A stretch of 64,000 nucleotides of DNA from Paracoccus cavernae (GCA_030410095.1 JAUFRC010000001.1:2932501-2996500); one strand, 5' to 3'. Shown: positions 44,445 to 53,056, numbered from the stretch's first letter. Numbers and translations: made by a program. The notes: generated by a model from the letters alone, not told the origin.

Positions 44445-45452
44445 AGGTTCTGCACGCCCACTTCCTGATGGATCTGGTTGATTTGGGTCTGGTCGAGCTT
44501 GAGCGCCTGCGCCAGCGCATGGAGATAGCGCGCTTCGGCTTCGTTGTCGAAATCGATGGCCATGAGCGACATCAGATAGACCTGCGGCGCAAGACCCTGC
44601 GGCGTCTCGCGGGCGAGGGCCTCGGGGTCGACGGGGGCGGCCATTTGCTCGCGGATGAAACCGCGCTCGGCATCGTCGAGATCGCCCATTTCCGCCAGCA
44701 GGCGCTGCTTTTCGCTATCGTCGATCTTGCCGTCCGATTTGGCGGCCTGAATCATCGCCTTGAGCAAAAGTCCCGCAACCGCATTCTGTTCGGGAGTGGG
44801 GGCGACGGCGGGTTCTGCTCCGGTCGAGAGGCTGTCGTTGAAGACCTCGCCGAAGCTTGCGTCATTGCTGGGCTGGGAGTCGCGATAGGCCAGCCCGTCG
44901 TCGGCAGGCTGCTGGCTTTGCTGCGCACCGCGTCCGCCAAGCAGGCCGCCCAGAAGACCGCCGAGGCCGCCCGCTGCCGCCGCGTTGCCCAGACCGCCCA
45001 AAGATCGCCGAGCCCGCCACCCGCGCCGGCCTGGGTCGTGCCGCTCCGGCTGGTGGTGCCGGTTGCGCTTCCGGTGCGGCCGGTGACCTGACCCGTGATC
45101 TGGTCGAAAAGCCCGCCCAAACCGCCGCTTGCACCCGCGCTGCGCGGACCGCCGTAACGCTGGCCGCTTCCGGCCCCGCGATTGGCGGCCTGACCCGAGG
45201 ACTGGCCGCCGGACTGGCCACCGAGAATCCCGCCCAGAAGATCACCCAAGCCGCCCCCTGCGAGGGGCTGCGGCCGGAACTGCCTCTCTTTTGCAACAGG
45301 TCGCCGAGAATCCCGCCGCCGGTTTGGCGCGAACTGCCGCCCGAAGCGTTTGCATCGCGGGCATTGTTTTGGCTGTTGCGCATGACCGCGCCGACCCCTT
45401 TGGCGATCATGACGCCCGCTGCAACGCGGGCCAATGTCTTAACGAGGCTCAT
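44435..45452 (-). CDS. DUF533 (YebE/TerB-like) protein with glycine-rich linker (frame breaks)
   Basis: The N-terminus MSLVKTLARVAAGVMIAKGV is hydrophobic. A long Gly/Gln/Ser-rich low-complexity middle (GGLGGLLGGLLGGRGAQQS) precedes a helical C-terminal DUF533 domain with GLLLKAMIQAAKSDGKIDDS, split from QRLLAEMGDLDDAERGFI. The domain is TerB-like, with acidic helix pairs. Breaks near 45270 and 45000 fall in glycine codons. About 335 residues. The family is widespread and of unknown function. The promoter region is shared with the divergent tuf gene. Confidence 0.8.
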
Positions 45453-45568
45453 GGTCTTCTCCCTGATGGGCGGGGCCCGAAAAGCGGGCTCCGTTCCTGC
45501 AAGCAGAACGTGAGCTGGCCCAAGCGGTTCCCGCCTCGCTCCTTGGTGTGGCGGAGGCATGCCGACCC

Positions 45569-45597
45569 TTGATTTTTTCTGGCGGCGACTATAAATC
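45569..45597 (+). promoter_or_regulatory. Promoter of tuf
   Basis: TTGATT (45569-45574), 17-bp spacer, TAAATC (45592-45597); the tuf start codon follows 57 bp later behind an aggagg site. Confidence 0.6.
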
Positions 45598-45653
45598 GCG
45601 GCGGATGATTCATGGGACCACCGTGCGCAGGGTCCCCTCGACAGGAGGCCATG

Positions 45654-46829
45654 ATGGCAAAGGCAAAGTTTGAACGGAACAAACCGCACGTCAACATCGG
45701 CACGATCGGCCACGTTGACCACGGCAAGACGACGCTGACGGCTGCGATCACGCGCTATTTCGGCGATTTCAAAGGCTACGATCAGATCGATAACGCGCCT
45801 GAAGAAAAAGCACGCGGCATCACGATCTCGACCACGCACGTCGAATACGAGACCGAGTCGCGTCACTATGCGCACGTCGACTGCCCCGGCCACGCCGACT
45901 ATGTTAAGAACATGATCACCGGCGCGGCTCAGATGGACGGCGCGATCCTGGTGGTGAACGCAGCTGACGGCCCGATGCCGCAGACGCGCGAGCACATCCT
46001 GCTCGGCCGTCAGGTCGGCATCCCGTTCATGGTCGTCTACATGAACAAAGTCGACCAGGTTGACGATCCGGAACTGCTGGAACTCGTCGAGATGGAAATC
46101 CGCGAGCTTCTGTCGTCCTACGACTACCCGGGCGACGATATTCCGATCGTCAAAGGTTCGGCTCTTGCCGCACTCGAAGGCCGCGATCCGGAAATCGGCG
46201 AGAACTCGATCAAAGAGCTTCTGGCAGCTGTTGACGCGTACATCCCGACGCCCGAGCGTGCGGTTGACCTGCCGTTCCTGATGCCGATCGAAGACGTGTT
46301 CTCGATCTCGGGCCGTGGTACGGTTGTGACCGGCCGCGTCGAGCGTGGCGCTGTCAACGTCGGCGACGAACTGGAAATCGTGGGTATCCGCGACACCAAG
46401 AAAACGACCTGCACGGGCGTGGAAATGTTCCGCAAACTGCTGGATCGCGGGGAAGCCGGCGACAACATCGGCGCGCTGCTGCGCGGCGTTGACCGTGACG
46501 GTGTCGAGCGTGGTCAGGTTCTGTGCAAACCGGGTTCGGTCAAGCCGCACACCCAGTTCGAAGCCGAAGCCTATATCCTCACCAAAGAGGAAGGTGGCCG
46601 TCACACGCCGTTCTTCGCGAACTACCGTCCGCAGTTCTACTTCCGCACCACGGACGTCACCGGTACCGTCAAGCTGCCGGAAGGCACCGAGATGGTCATG
46701 CCGGGCGACAACCTGAAGTTCGAAGTCGAACTGATCGCACCGATCGCCATGGAAGAGAAGCTGCGTTTCGCTATCCGTGAAGGCGGCCGTACGGTCGGCG
46801 CAGGCGTCGTCTCGAAAATCATCAAGTGA
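45654..46829 (+). CDS. tuf: Elongation factor Tu
   Basis: Delivers aminoacyl-tRNA to the ribosome. The 391-residue ORF is intact from [20 protein letters not shown]. The G1 motif is [11 protein letters not shown]2 RGITI, G3 DCPGH, G4 NKVD and G5 GSAL. The C-terminal barrels end [11 protein letters not shown]. An ATG lies one codon upstream, but MAKAKF is the conserved start. The gene carries no frame break. In many alphaproteobacteria tuf is followed by tRNA-Trp, secE and nusG. Here tRNA-Trp is displaced 3 kb downstream and secE-nusG are not in the window. Confidence 0.98.
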   Translation: MAKAKFERNKPHVNIGTIGHVDHGKTTLTAAITRYFGDFKGYDQIDNAPEEKARGITISTTHVEYETESRHYAHVDCPGHADYVKNMITGAAQMDGAILVVNAADGPMPQTREHILLGRQVGIPFMVVYMNKVDQVDDPELLELVEMEIRELLSSYDYPGDDIPIVKGSALAALEGRDPEIGENSIKELLAAVDAYIPTPERAVDLPFLMPIEDVFSISGRGTVVTGRVERGAVNVGDELEIVGIRDTKKTTCTGVEMFRKLLDRGEAGDNIGALLRGVDRDGVERGQVLCKPGSVKPHTQFEAEAYILTKEEGGRHTPFFANYRPQFYFRTTDVTGTVKLPEGTEMVMPGDNLKFEVELIAPIAMEEKLRFAIREGGRTVGAGVVSKIIK

Positions 46830-46873
46830 TTGGCGGGGCGGCAACGCCCCTACCGGTCCGGTGATACGAAAGA

Positions 46874-46903
46874 AGGTCCGTCCCGAAAGGGGCGGGCCTT
46901 TTT
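46874..46903 (+). terminator. Rho-independent terminator of tuf
   Basis: A near-perfect 11-bp stem (aggtccgtccc with ggggcgggcct) and loop gaaa, followed by a T-run, 45 bp after the tuf stop. Confidence 0.85.
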
Positions 46904-47032
46904 CATTGGCGGCGCTATCATCAGGCGGACGGCGCCAAGCCGGGCGCTGCCCCGGACCCCGGGATATTGCCCGCATGAAAGAGAAGAGAAGGGGCCTCGC
47001 CTGTTTGTCACAGGGAGAGAGCAAATATCGGC

Positions 47033-47091
47033 TGGCACGAGCAGAGGGCACGAACCCGCGACCCTCGGTTTTGGAGACCGATACTCTACCA
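47033..47091 (-). pseudogene. Degenerate tRNA-Trp copy (3' two thirds), inverted
   Basis: On the minus strand this matches the intact tRNA-Trp at 49813 from the D-arm 'ggtagag' through the CCA end. The anticodon arm 'cggtctccaaaaccg' is identical. Differences are scattered: gagca has become gagta, one base is lost in the T-loop, and the acceptor end 'tgcccctgcca' has become 'tgctcgtgcca'. The 5' acceptor strand and the 5' half of the D-stem are absent, so a normal cloverleaf cannot form. It lies 130 bp after the tuf terminator in a gene-poor stretch. Confidence 0.75.
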
Positions 47092-47143
47092 TATCCGTCA
47101 GACCGTCAGGAATTCGGGGCGGACCCGCAACTTTTAGGAAAGG

Positions 47144-47543
47144 GTGCTTGCGCCCTCGGGTGTCGCGATCCAGCTCGAGCTGGATGACGGGCGAACCGGC
47201 GGGCAGGGTTCCCATGCCGGTTTCGGCGTGCCGGGAAGCCCGTTTTTCTGGAACGGCGATCGCGATACGGCGGGCGGGCCGATCCAATCGCCTTCGCGGC
47301 CGGGGATCGCCCGAAGTATTATGCCGCCTTCGATATCGATTCCGAGGACAACTGGATCGAAACCGTCAATCACGGCATGGCTGCCTGACCCGCGCCCCCG
47401 CCGGTGATCTGACGCCCGAGCTTCGCGATGCTTGGCCCTTTGGCGGCAGGCTGCATCTTGCGGCCTGCTTGTGGCAGGGCCGGAAAACTGCTATGGAGGA
47501 ATTGGATATAAGGAGTGCATATCATGGAATCCCCACGATCTGA
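47144..47543 (+). pseudogene. Unrecognised coding remnant downstream of tuf
   Basis: Frame-to-frame reading gives a plausible secreted-type sequence: SGVAIQLELDDGRTGG, then GSPFFWNGDRDTAGGPI, and after a G-run loss near 47302 KYYAAFDIDSEDNWIETVNH. A third frame adds APAGDLTPELRDAWPFGGRL. Codon use looks coding, but no start, no complete frame and no family could be identified. It may be a decaying gene or one with several sequence errors. The interval 46904-47143 before it holds only the tRNA remnant. Confidence 0.3.
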
Positions 47544-47763
47544 GCGTTTCGCGTCACCGGATTCACAAGGATTTCACATGTTTGCCTCTATCCTGATGCG
47601 GGATTGCCGCATCCTCCACTCACCAGACGTGACGGGCCCCGCCGCCGCCTTTCGGGCAATGCTTGTGCCCCCTCGCGTCCGGTTTCCAGCCTATGCTGCC
47701 GAAGGTCGCGAAGGGGTCCGAACCGCCCGACTGCGTCCTGCCCCCGTTTCCGCGCCCGCATGA
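47524..47763 (+). CDS. Small ORF of unknown function
   Basis: A 79-codon ORF starting at 47524 behind a good aaggag site (spacer 8 bp), beginning MESPRSERFASPDSQGFHMF. It is rich in Arg and Pro and resembles no family I know. It may be a leader for the downstream ABC exporter or a chance ORF in GC-rich DNA; the ribosome site is the only positive evidence. Confidence 0.3.
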   Translation: MESPRSERFASPDSQGFHMFASILMRDCRILHSPDVTGPAAAFRAMLVPPRVRFPAYAAEGREGVRTARLRPAPVSAPA

Positions 47764-47856
47764 CCGGCGCGCCGCGTTTTGCCCGTTATCGGGCGGGGCG
47801 CTGCGCTAGAGCCGGCTTCTGTGGCGCTCCTGCGACCCGCATTTTTGAGGCCGACC

Positions 47857-49733
47857 ATGTTTCGTTGGTTTGAGAACCGGCTAGAGCCCTATCCCGATGA
47901 TCCGCCGCAGATGGCACCGCGGGGATGTGGCGGTTCATTCTGCATTATTCCAAAAGCGCTTTGCCCTGGATGGGGGTGATGTCGGCGTGTTCGGCCGCGA
48001 TCGCCGTCGCCGAGGTGGTGCTGTTCGGCTATCTCGGCGATCTGGTGAACCGGCTGGCCGAAGCGGATCGCGCGGGTTTCTGGCAGGCCGAGGGCGGCAG
48101 GCTGCTCGCGATGGCCGCCATCCTGCTGGTCGGGTTGCCCCTGTTGCAAATCCTTTTCTCGCTCGTGATGCACCAGACGCTGATGGGCAATTTCCCGCAG
48201 CGCATCCGCTGGCAGGCGCACCGCTATCTGTTGCGCCAGTCCATGAGCTATTTTCAGGACGAATTCGCGGGGCGGATCGCGACCAAGCTGATGCAGACCG
48301 CGCTGGCGGTGCGCGAAGTCGCGATGAAGTTCATGGATGTCATGGTCTATGTCGGCGTCTATTTCATCGGCGCTCTGATCCTTGCCGCGACGACCGACCC
48401 TGGCTCGCGCTGCCCTTCGCGCTGTGGGGCTGGCCTATGGCGTGCTGCTGTGGTGGATCATTCCGCGCATCGCGGAGGTCTCGGAGGGGCAGGCCGATGC
48501 GCGTGCGGTGATGACCGGCCGCGTCGTCGACAGCTATACCAATATCACCACGGTCAAGCTGTTCTCGCATTCCGCGCGGGAGGAAAGCTATGTCCGCGAA
48601 AGCATGGACGCCTTTCTCGGTACGGTTCATGCGCAGATGCGGCTGGCCTCGATCCAAAACGTCTCGCTCTCGACGCTGAACTCGCTGCTGACGGGGGCGG
48701 TGACGGCGCTGGGGCTGGTGCTTTGGGTCAACGGCCAGATCGAGGTTGGTGCGGTCGCGGTGGCGATCCCGCTGGCGTTGCGTCTGGGCAATATGTCCCA
48801 CTGGATCATGTGGGAGTTCGCGGGGCTCTTTGAAAACATCGGCACGGTGCGGGACGGTATCGGGAGCCTCGCGCTGCCGCGCGTCGTCAACGACGCGCCC
48901 GATGCGCAGCCGCTGAAGCGCGGGGCGGGCGAGGTCAGCTATCGCCACGTCACCTTCCACTACCATTCCGAGGTCGAGGAAAAGCCGCGCACCGTTCTGG
49001 ACGATCTCAACCTGACGATCCGCGCGGGCGAGCGCATCGGTCTCGTCGGCCGCTCGGGCGCGGGGAAATCGACGCTGATCAACCTGCTCTTGCGCTTTCA
49101 CGACATCGAGGCGGGCGAGATCACGATCGACGGCCAGAATATCGCCGGGGTGACGCAGGAATCGTTGCGCGCGGCGATCGGGGTGGTGACGCAGGACAAT
49201 TCGCTGCTGCACCGCTCGGTGCGCGACAATATCGCTTACGGCCGCCCCGATGCCGGCGAGGCGGAGATCATTGCCGCCGCGCGTTCGGCCGAAGCCTGGG
49301 ACTTCATCCAGACGCTGGTCGACAGCCACGGCCGGCGGGGCTGGAGGCACATGTCGGCGAGCGCGGGGTCAAGTTGTCGGGCGGCCAGCGCCAGCGAATC
49401 GCCATTGCACGGGTACTGCTCAAGGATGCGCCGATTCTGGTGCTGGACGAGGCGACCTCGGCGCTCGACAGCGAGGTCGAAGCCGCGATCCAGCAGCAGC
49501 TGATCGGGCTGATGCAGGGCAAGACCGTGATCGCCATCGCCCATCGTCTTTCGACCATCGCGCAGATGGATCGACTGGTCGTGATGGATGCGGGCCGGAT
49601 CGTCGAAGAGGGCAGCCACGAGGAATTGCTGGCGCGGGGCGGCATCTATGCGGCTTTGTGGCAGCGCCAATCGGGCGGGTTTCTTGCGCTGGACGAAAGC
49701 GGCGAAGCGGGACGAGAGGAGGCGGGGCGCTGA
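47857..49733 (+). CDS. ABC exporter, ATP-binding/permease half-transporter (three frame breaks)
   Basis: About 626 residues. It begins [20 protein letters not shown]; after a G-run loss near 47925 it continues [20 protein letters not shown]. The membrane domain has [20 protein letters not shown]. The ATPase has Walker [21 protein letters not shown], signature [15 protein letters not shown] and Walker [15 protein letters not shown]. Further breaks near 48400 and 49342 ([16 protein letters not shown] after repair) are also short G/C runs. The N-terminal extension FENRLEPYP is common to a family of alphaproteobacterial multidrug-type exporters. Substrate unknown. Confidence 0.85.
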
Positions 49734-49771
49734 TCGCGGGGGACGATCTGCATTCCGCTTCACTTCTCCTC

Positions 49772-49800
49772 TTGAACAGTCACGCAAGCAGCCGTAAGAA
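49772..49800 (+). promoter_or_regulatory. Promoter of tRNA-Trp
   Basis: TTGAAC (49772-49777), 17-bp spacer, TAAGAA (49795-49800); the tRNA begins 13 bp further on. Confidence 0.6.
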
Positions 49801-49812
49801 GACGCGCGGCTT

Positions 49813-49888
49813 AGGGGTATAGCTCAGTTGGTAGAGCATCGGTCTCCAAAACCGAGGGTCGTGGGTTCGAGTCCCTCTGCCCCTGCCA
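49813..49888 (+). tRNA. tRNA-Trp (CCA)
   Basis: A 76-nt cloverleaf with encoded CCA and anticodon CCA in loop 'ctccaaa'. Acceptor AGGGGTA pairs with TGCCCCT. It is the probable integration target of the island to its right, because an integrase gene converges on its 3' end 29 bp away. Confidence 0.96.
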
Positions 49889-49902
49889 GTTAAATACTGG
49901 CA
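49884..49902 (+). terminator. Short hairpin at tRNA-Trp 3' end
   Basis: Arms tgccagt (49884-49890) and actggca (49896-49902), loop taaat. It includes the tRNA CCA and could act as a weak terminator or integrase-arm site; no T-run. Confidence 0.35.
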
Positions 49903-49917
49903 ATCTAGCCGCACACT

Positions 49918-51001
49918 TCACGAACATCTTGAGCCGGTTGGGCGCGCAGTTGGGAAAAGTCCCGGATGCGCCTCATGATTCTCGCGTTTACGTACAGCTG
50001 ATTCGGCGAGCCCGATATCGCGGGCGAGGTAATGCGCGTCCAGCATCAGCTCGACGTCCTTCAAGGCGTGACCGGTAATCGTCGCGATCTCGGGCGTCGA
50101 GCATCCAGCCAAGGCCAAGCGGGTCACGGCGGTGCCCCGGATATCGTGGAAGGTCGGCCCCTTGAGGCCAAGTCCAATAATTCCGGCCGCCACGCAGGTT
50201 TTCCGCCATGTGCTTCTGAAGCCATCGCTGGTCCAGGGCGTCCCCTCGGAGGTCGATAAAATAGTGGTTGTCGCCCTCGGGGTGAGATCCAGAAGCTCCT
50301 TAAGCGGCGCCCCTACAGGAACAGTGACCCGCGCGCCCGTCTTCGACTGCCTGAGGCGGATCGCACGGCCGTCATAGGCGGTCCAGGTTAGGCGCAGCAG
50401 ATCACCCTGTCGTTGTCCGGTCCAGATGGCCAACATATAGGCCAGCCAAATGCGATCGGGTGCAACTTCGCGCAGTGCGCTTTCGGTGTCGCTGGTCCAG
50501 ATGCTTTCGGCGCGATCCGAGCGATAGAGCTTGCCCGGCCGTTCGCATGGGTTTGTGGGAACGCGACCGCGATCTTTGCCCAGGCCAAGATCGCGGCAAG
50601 GGTGGCAAAGATATAATCGGCCTGTCGCCGTGATTTTCGCGCCATGGTGTCGCGCCAATCCAGCATGTCCCCGCGAGTGGCAGGATCGGGCAGGGCGTCG
50701 ATGGGCAGATCCGCGTACCGCTTTTCAATTACCCGAATGTTGCGGGTGTAGTCGCGGCGCGTTCTTACGGCCAAGTCGAGAAACTTGGGGCTGTCCTGGT
50801 AGGCATTCAAAACTGATTGGAGACGATCCAAACGGGGGCGATTTTTTCGCGAGTGGCTGCTGCATAGGCCGCAACAAACTCCGGATCTCCCGGCCTTCCC
50901 GGCAGCCTCGGCCCGCCCTAGTAAGCGTAATAATAAGTCACGAGCGTCCCGTTGGCCAAGCGCTTGCTGACTTTGTTCAATCCCTTAAGGCGCATGCGCA
51001 T
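49918..51001 (-). CDS. Tyrosine-type phage integrase (frame breaks and an in-frame TAG)
   Basis: The catalytic domain is intact: ALREVAPDRIWLAYMLAIWT with Arg in AIWTGQRQGDLLRLTW, then HDIRGTAVTRLALAGCSTPE (His-x-x-Arg), GHALKDVELMLDAHYL and a final Tyr context. The N-terminus from 51001 reads MRMRLKGLNKVSKRLANGTL, then VTYYYAY, an in-frame TAG where Trp is usual, then GGPRLPGRPGDPEFVAAYAA, a standard N-terminal pattern. Breaks near 50840 and 50595 are explained by short base losses. About 360 residues. The gene faces tRNA-Trp, the normal position of an integrase beside attL. Confidence 0.88.
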
Positions 51002-51181
51002 TATGCTCGGCCTTCCATTGTTCGAACGGAGACATCGCCCCGGCCTTGGTGACCTCGTCGTGGTAAATCACGATCGCCCATCAGGCATAATTTCCGTCTT
51101 TGACACGGGAGTGCCGGCATCTGCTGCCGCCCGATATGCGCGGACCATGTCTGATTGTCTGAAAGTGACGCGTCGGCCCAT
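50985..51181 (-). CDS. Small island protein upstream of integrase (frame break)
   Basis: About 65 residues after repair: MGRRVTFRQSDMVRAYRAAA, then DAGTPVSKTEIMPDGR, then (after one missing G near 51086) IVIYHDEVTKAGAMSPFEQW and a stop inside the integrase N-terminus. Its ATG overlaps the stop of the next upstream gene (TGATG). Such a short basic protein immediately before the integrase is common in Rhodobacterales prophages; an excisionase or recombination-directionality role is possible but unproven. Confidence 0.6.
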
Positions 51182-51447
51182 CACTCAACCCTCCTTTTAT
51201 CGTCGTCCACCGGATCCTCCGGAAAGCAGACCGCGCAGGGTACGAGTGCCTCAAAGGCCCAGTCGTCCGACCCATGCCCGCGACAGAACGCACACGCCGG
51301 ATCCGGCCCCAAGGCGCGGCTGATTTGGCGGATCGCCTCTTCGTTGGTGTGGGCAACGCCGCCAGAGCCGCTCTCTTCATGCGCCCAGGTGCGCGCGCCG
51401 CTTGGGTGGTCGCTTTCCACAACGGTGACGCCGCGGTGGGTCCTCAT
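51181..51447 (-). CDS. Small phage-island protein with paired CxxC motifs
   Basis: 88 residues beginning MRTHRGVTVVESDHPSGART. Near the C-terminus are ACAFCRGHG and PCAVCFP, two CxxC pairs about 20 residues apart that could bind zinc. The family is not recognised. Both ends overlap neighbours by a few bases (start with the 51444 gene, stop with the 50985 gene), showing a tightly packed phage-type operon. Confidence 0.6.
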   Translation of the reverse strand: MRTHRGVTVVESDHPSGARTWAHEESGSGGVAHTNEEAIRQISRALGPDPACAFCRGHGSDDWAFEALVPCAVCFPEDPVDDDKRRVE

Positions 51448-51923
51448 GCGGCACCACCTTCCTTCATGGAGGGAATGTGCTCGTCATGACCGCATGCGGT
51501 GAAGATGGACGGATAGCAGGTTCCGCCGCCGTCCAGCCGCGTCTTGACCTGCCATTGACGGACGGTGTGACGGATCGCGGTTTCGAGGGCGTCAAGCTCA
51601 ACGTGGCTGTAGCTCGAGAGGAAGCTTTCGTGATCCTCCCCTTGGAGATCTTCGAAGTGACAATCGACCTCCTCGATGAACCGCTCGAGATCGAATGCGG
51701 CGGCGAGGTCGATTTCGTCCTGTCGAGCCTGGACAATGTGGAAGCCATCGCCGTCGTCATAATCTTTATGACCGATCTCGATGGCCTCGTCGCGGGTGGC
51801 GGCATGGCATGAGAAGCTCTCTTCATCGTGGCCTATCCACCAAAGCGCGTCGCCGCGCTTGAGCGGCGGTTGGCCCTCCATGTCGGCAGCGTATTTTTCG
51901 CGGGCGGCGGCGCGCGGCTTCAC
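51444..51923 (-). CDS. Acidic phage-island protein of unknown function
   Basis: An intact 159-residue ORF. The N-terminal RGDALWWIGHDEESFSCHAA and GHKDYDDGDGFHIVQARQDE suggest a small beta-rich domain; the rest is acidic and helical (FDLERFIEEVDCHFEDLQGE). It resembles cryptic phage proteins seen beside DUF2312 genes. No catalytic motif. Its stop overlaps the next ATG. Confidence 0.6.
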   Translation of the reverse strand: MKPRAAAREKYAADMEGQPPLKRGDALWWIGHDEESFSCHAATRDEAIEIGHKDYDDGDGFHIVQARQDEIDLAAAFDLERFIEEVDCHFEDLQGEDHESFLSSYSHVELDALETAIRHTVRQWQVKTRLDGGGTCYPSIFTACGHDEHIPSMKEGGAA

Positions 51924-51947
51924 GCTTAGCGGCGTAATCGTTGGACA

Positions 51948-52337
51948 TCAGAGCATCCCCAATGCTGCTTTGTACATTTCTAGAATGGCCTCTTCCTCGG
52001 CCACATCGTCCTTGTCGCGCTTGCGCAGCGCGATGATCTTGCGCATCACCCTGGTGTCGTAGCCGCGGGCTTTGGCCTCGGCCATCAGCTCCTTTTGCTG
52101 CGCAGAGATGTCCTTCTTCTCCGCGTCCAGCTGTTCGAACTGTTCGATAAACTGCCGCAACTCTTCAGCGGCGATGCCATAGGTGTTGTCGCTCTGCTGT
52201 CTGTCTTCGGCTGTCTCCTTCACAGGCGGGGCCTTGCGGCGCTTGCAGTGGGCGTTGCGCATGATGTCTGCGCCGTCGCTCCCTGTCGGTGGCGGCAGCC
52301 TGTCGGGCATGCCGTCGAAGCTGTTCTGAATGTCCAT
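51948..52337 (-). CDS. DUF2312 / GapR-family nucleoid protein
   Basis: 129 residues. The C-terminal 80 match the DUF2312 family: IAAEELRQFIEQFEQLDAEK, then AEAKARGYDTRVMRKIIALR and EEEAILEMYKAALGML. In Caulobacter the DUF2312 protein GapR is a nucleoid-associated protein that binds overtwisted AT-rich DNA. Copies encoded by phages and islands are frequent. The N-terminal 45 residues are unrelated and poorly conserved. It lies 24 bp upstream of the acidic-protein gene in the same orientation. Confidence 0.85.
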   Translation of the reverse strand: MDIQNSFDGMPDRLPPPTGSDGADIMRNAHCKRRKAPPVKETAEDRQQSDNTYGIAAEELRQFIEQFEQLDAEKKDISAQQKELMAEAKARGYDTRVMRKIIALRKRDKDDVAEEEAILEMYKAALGML

Positions 52338-52400
52338 GTCTCGATACCTCCATCGATGGCGCTCGGGATGCCGGCCCGCGCGGGGCCGGTCACCGGAGCG

Positions 52401-52655
52401 TCAGGCGGTGATGTGGCGCACGGCACGCATCACGGCGTCCTCGATGTGGGTGTTGGCCAGAGAGAGATCGCGCGAGGCCAAGCGGTCGCCTGCAGGATCG
52501 GTCCCGCCGATCTCGTGCAGCTTGGCAATGAGGTCGGCACTCATGTCCTTGACCTGCTGCATCTGTGCCTTCTCGGCTTCCGAGAGGGTGCGGTAGGCGT
52601 GGCGCACGGCATTGTTGGCGGTGCGCTGATCGGAACTGCTGTCGATCGTGCTCAT
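52401..52655 (-). CDS. Acb2/Tad1-type hairpin-domain protein (putative anti-CBASS/Thoeris sponge)
   Basis: An 84-residue protein starting MSTIDSSSDQRTANNAVRHA. The body YRTLSEAEKAQMQQVKDMSA, LIAKLHEIGGTDPAGDRLAS and RDLSLANTHIEDAVMRAVRH is the two-helix pattern of the Acb2/Tad1 hairpin domain. In that pattern an LS-x-x-E-K start is followed by a second helix after D-R carrying the A-x-T-x-I-E-x-A-x-M motif. Studied members bind cyclic nucleotides or gcADPR and block CBASS or Thoeris signalling. The assignment is by recalled family pattern, not a search. It sits in the small-gene operon of the island between the DUF2312 and small membrane-protein genes. Confidence 0.6.
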   Translation of the reverse strand: MSTIDSSSDQRTANNAVRHAYRTLSEAEKAQMQQVKDMSADLIAKLHEIGGTDPAGDRLASRDLSLANTHIEDAVMRAVRHITA

Positions 52656-52675
52656 GTTGAAGTCCTTTCCCAAGG

Positions 52676-52825
52676 TTAAGTTTTGCGGCTTCGCCAGCCG
52701 CAGACCGCGCCGCAGCCGAAGATCGCGACCGATGCGATGAGATCGAGAGCGACGGGCAGGATCACCTGCGCGATGACGGCCACGCCGGCCGCACTGATCA
52801 CTGCAGGGGTGTTGAGGCGATCCAT
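52676..52825 (-). CDS. Small membrane protein, 49 residues
   Basis: The ORF starts MDRLNTPAVISAAGVAVIAQ and continues VILPVALDLIASVAIFGCGA, then VCGWRSRKT and stop. It has one or two hydrophobic segments with a basic tail. Its ATG overlaps the stop of the TerB-like gene (TGATG), and it ends 21 bp before the Acb2-like start. It could be a tiny phage membrane protein or spanin/holin-like factor; no family is recognised. Confidence 0.6.
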   Translation of the reverse strand: MDRLNTPAVISAAGVAVIAQVILPVALDLIASVAIFGCGAVCGWRSRKT

Positions 52826-53056
52826 CAATCTGCGAGCCGCGCGAGGTCGAGGCCGAGGTCTTTAGCGAGGGTCTCAAGCACCTTCTGCTCGGCCGGTTCG
52901 ATTTCGCCATCGGCTTCCGCTACGTCAAGGGCGGTCAGGACCACGGCCTCGGCCATCTCGGGATCCTTGGCGATCTCGAGAACCTCTTTGCGCAGCTGCG
53001 AGCGCCCGACGCGGCCGCCGCCGGCGCGATCCAGCATTGCGTTGATGGTCTTGTCT
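52825..53056 (-). pseudogene. TerB-like protein, 5' end removed by IS21 insertion
   Basis: The remaining C-terminal part reads TINAMLDRAGGGRVGRSQLR, then KEVLEIAKDPEMAEAVVLTA and EADGEIEPAEQKVLETLAKD. It has the acidic helix pattern of TerB/DUF533 domains (DGEIxPAE). Upstream, the reading frame runs into the IS21 terminal repeat at 53056, so the N-terminus is lost. An internal ATG (53037) could still give a 70-residue product. Confidence 0.7.

Noticed and set aside
44862..47051. A 729-codon minus-strand ORF spanning tuf
   Set aside because: Most of it is antisense to tuf; only its last part (from 45452) is the real N-terminus of the DUF533 protein.
47033..47091. attR of the island at 49813
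   Set aside because: The copy is inverted relative to the intact tRNA and diverged, so it cannot be the direct repeat made by the same integration.
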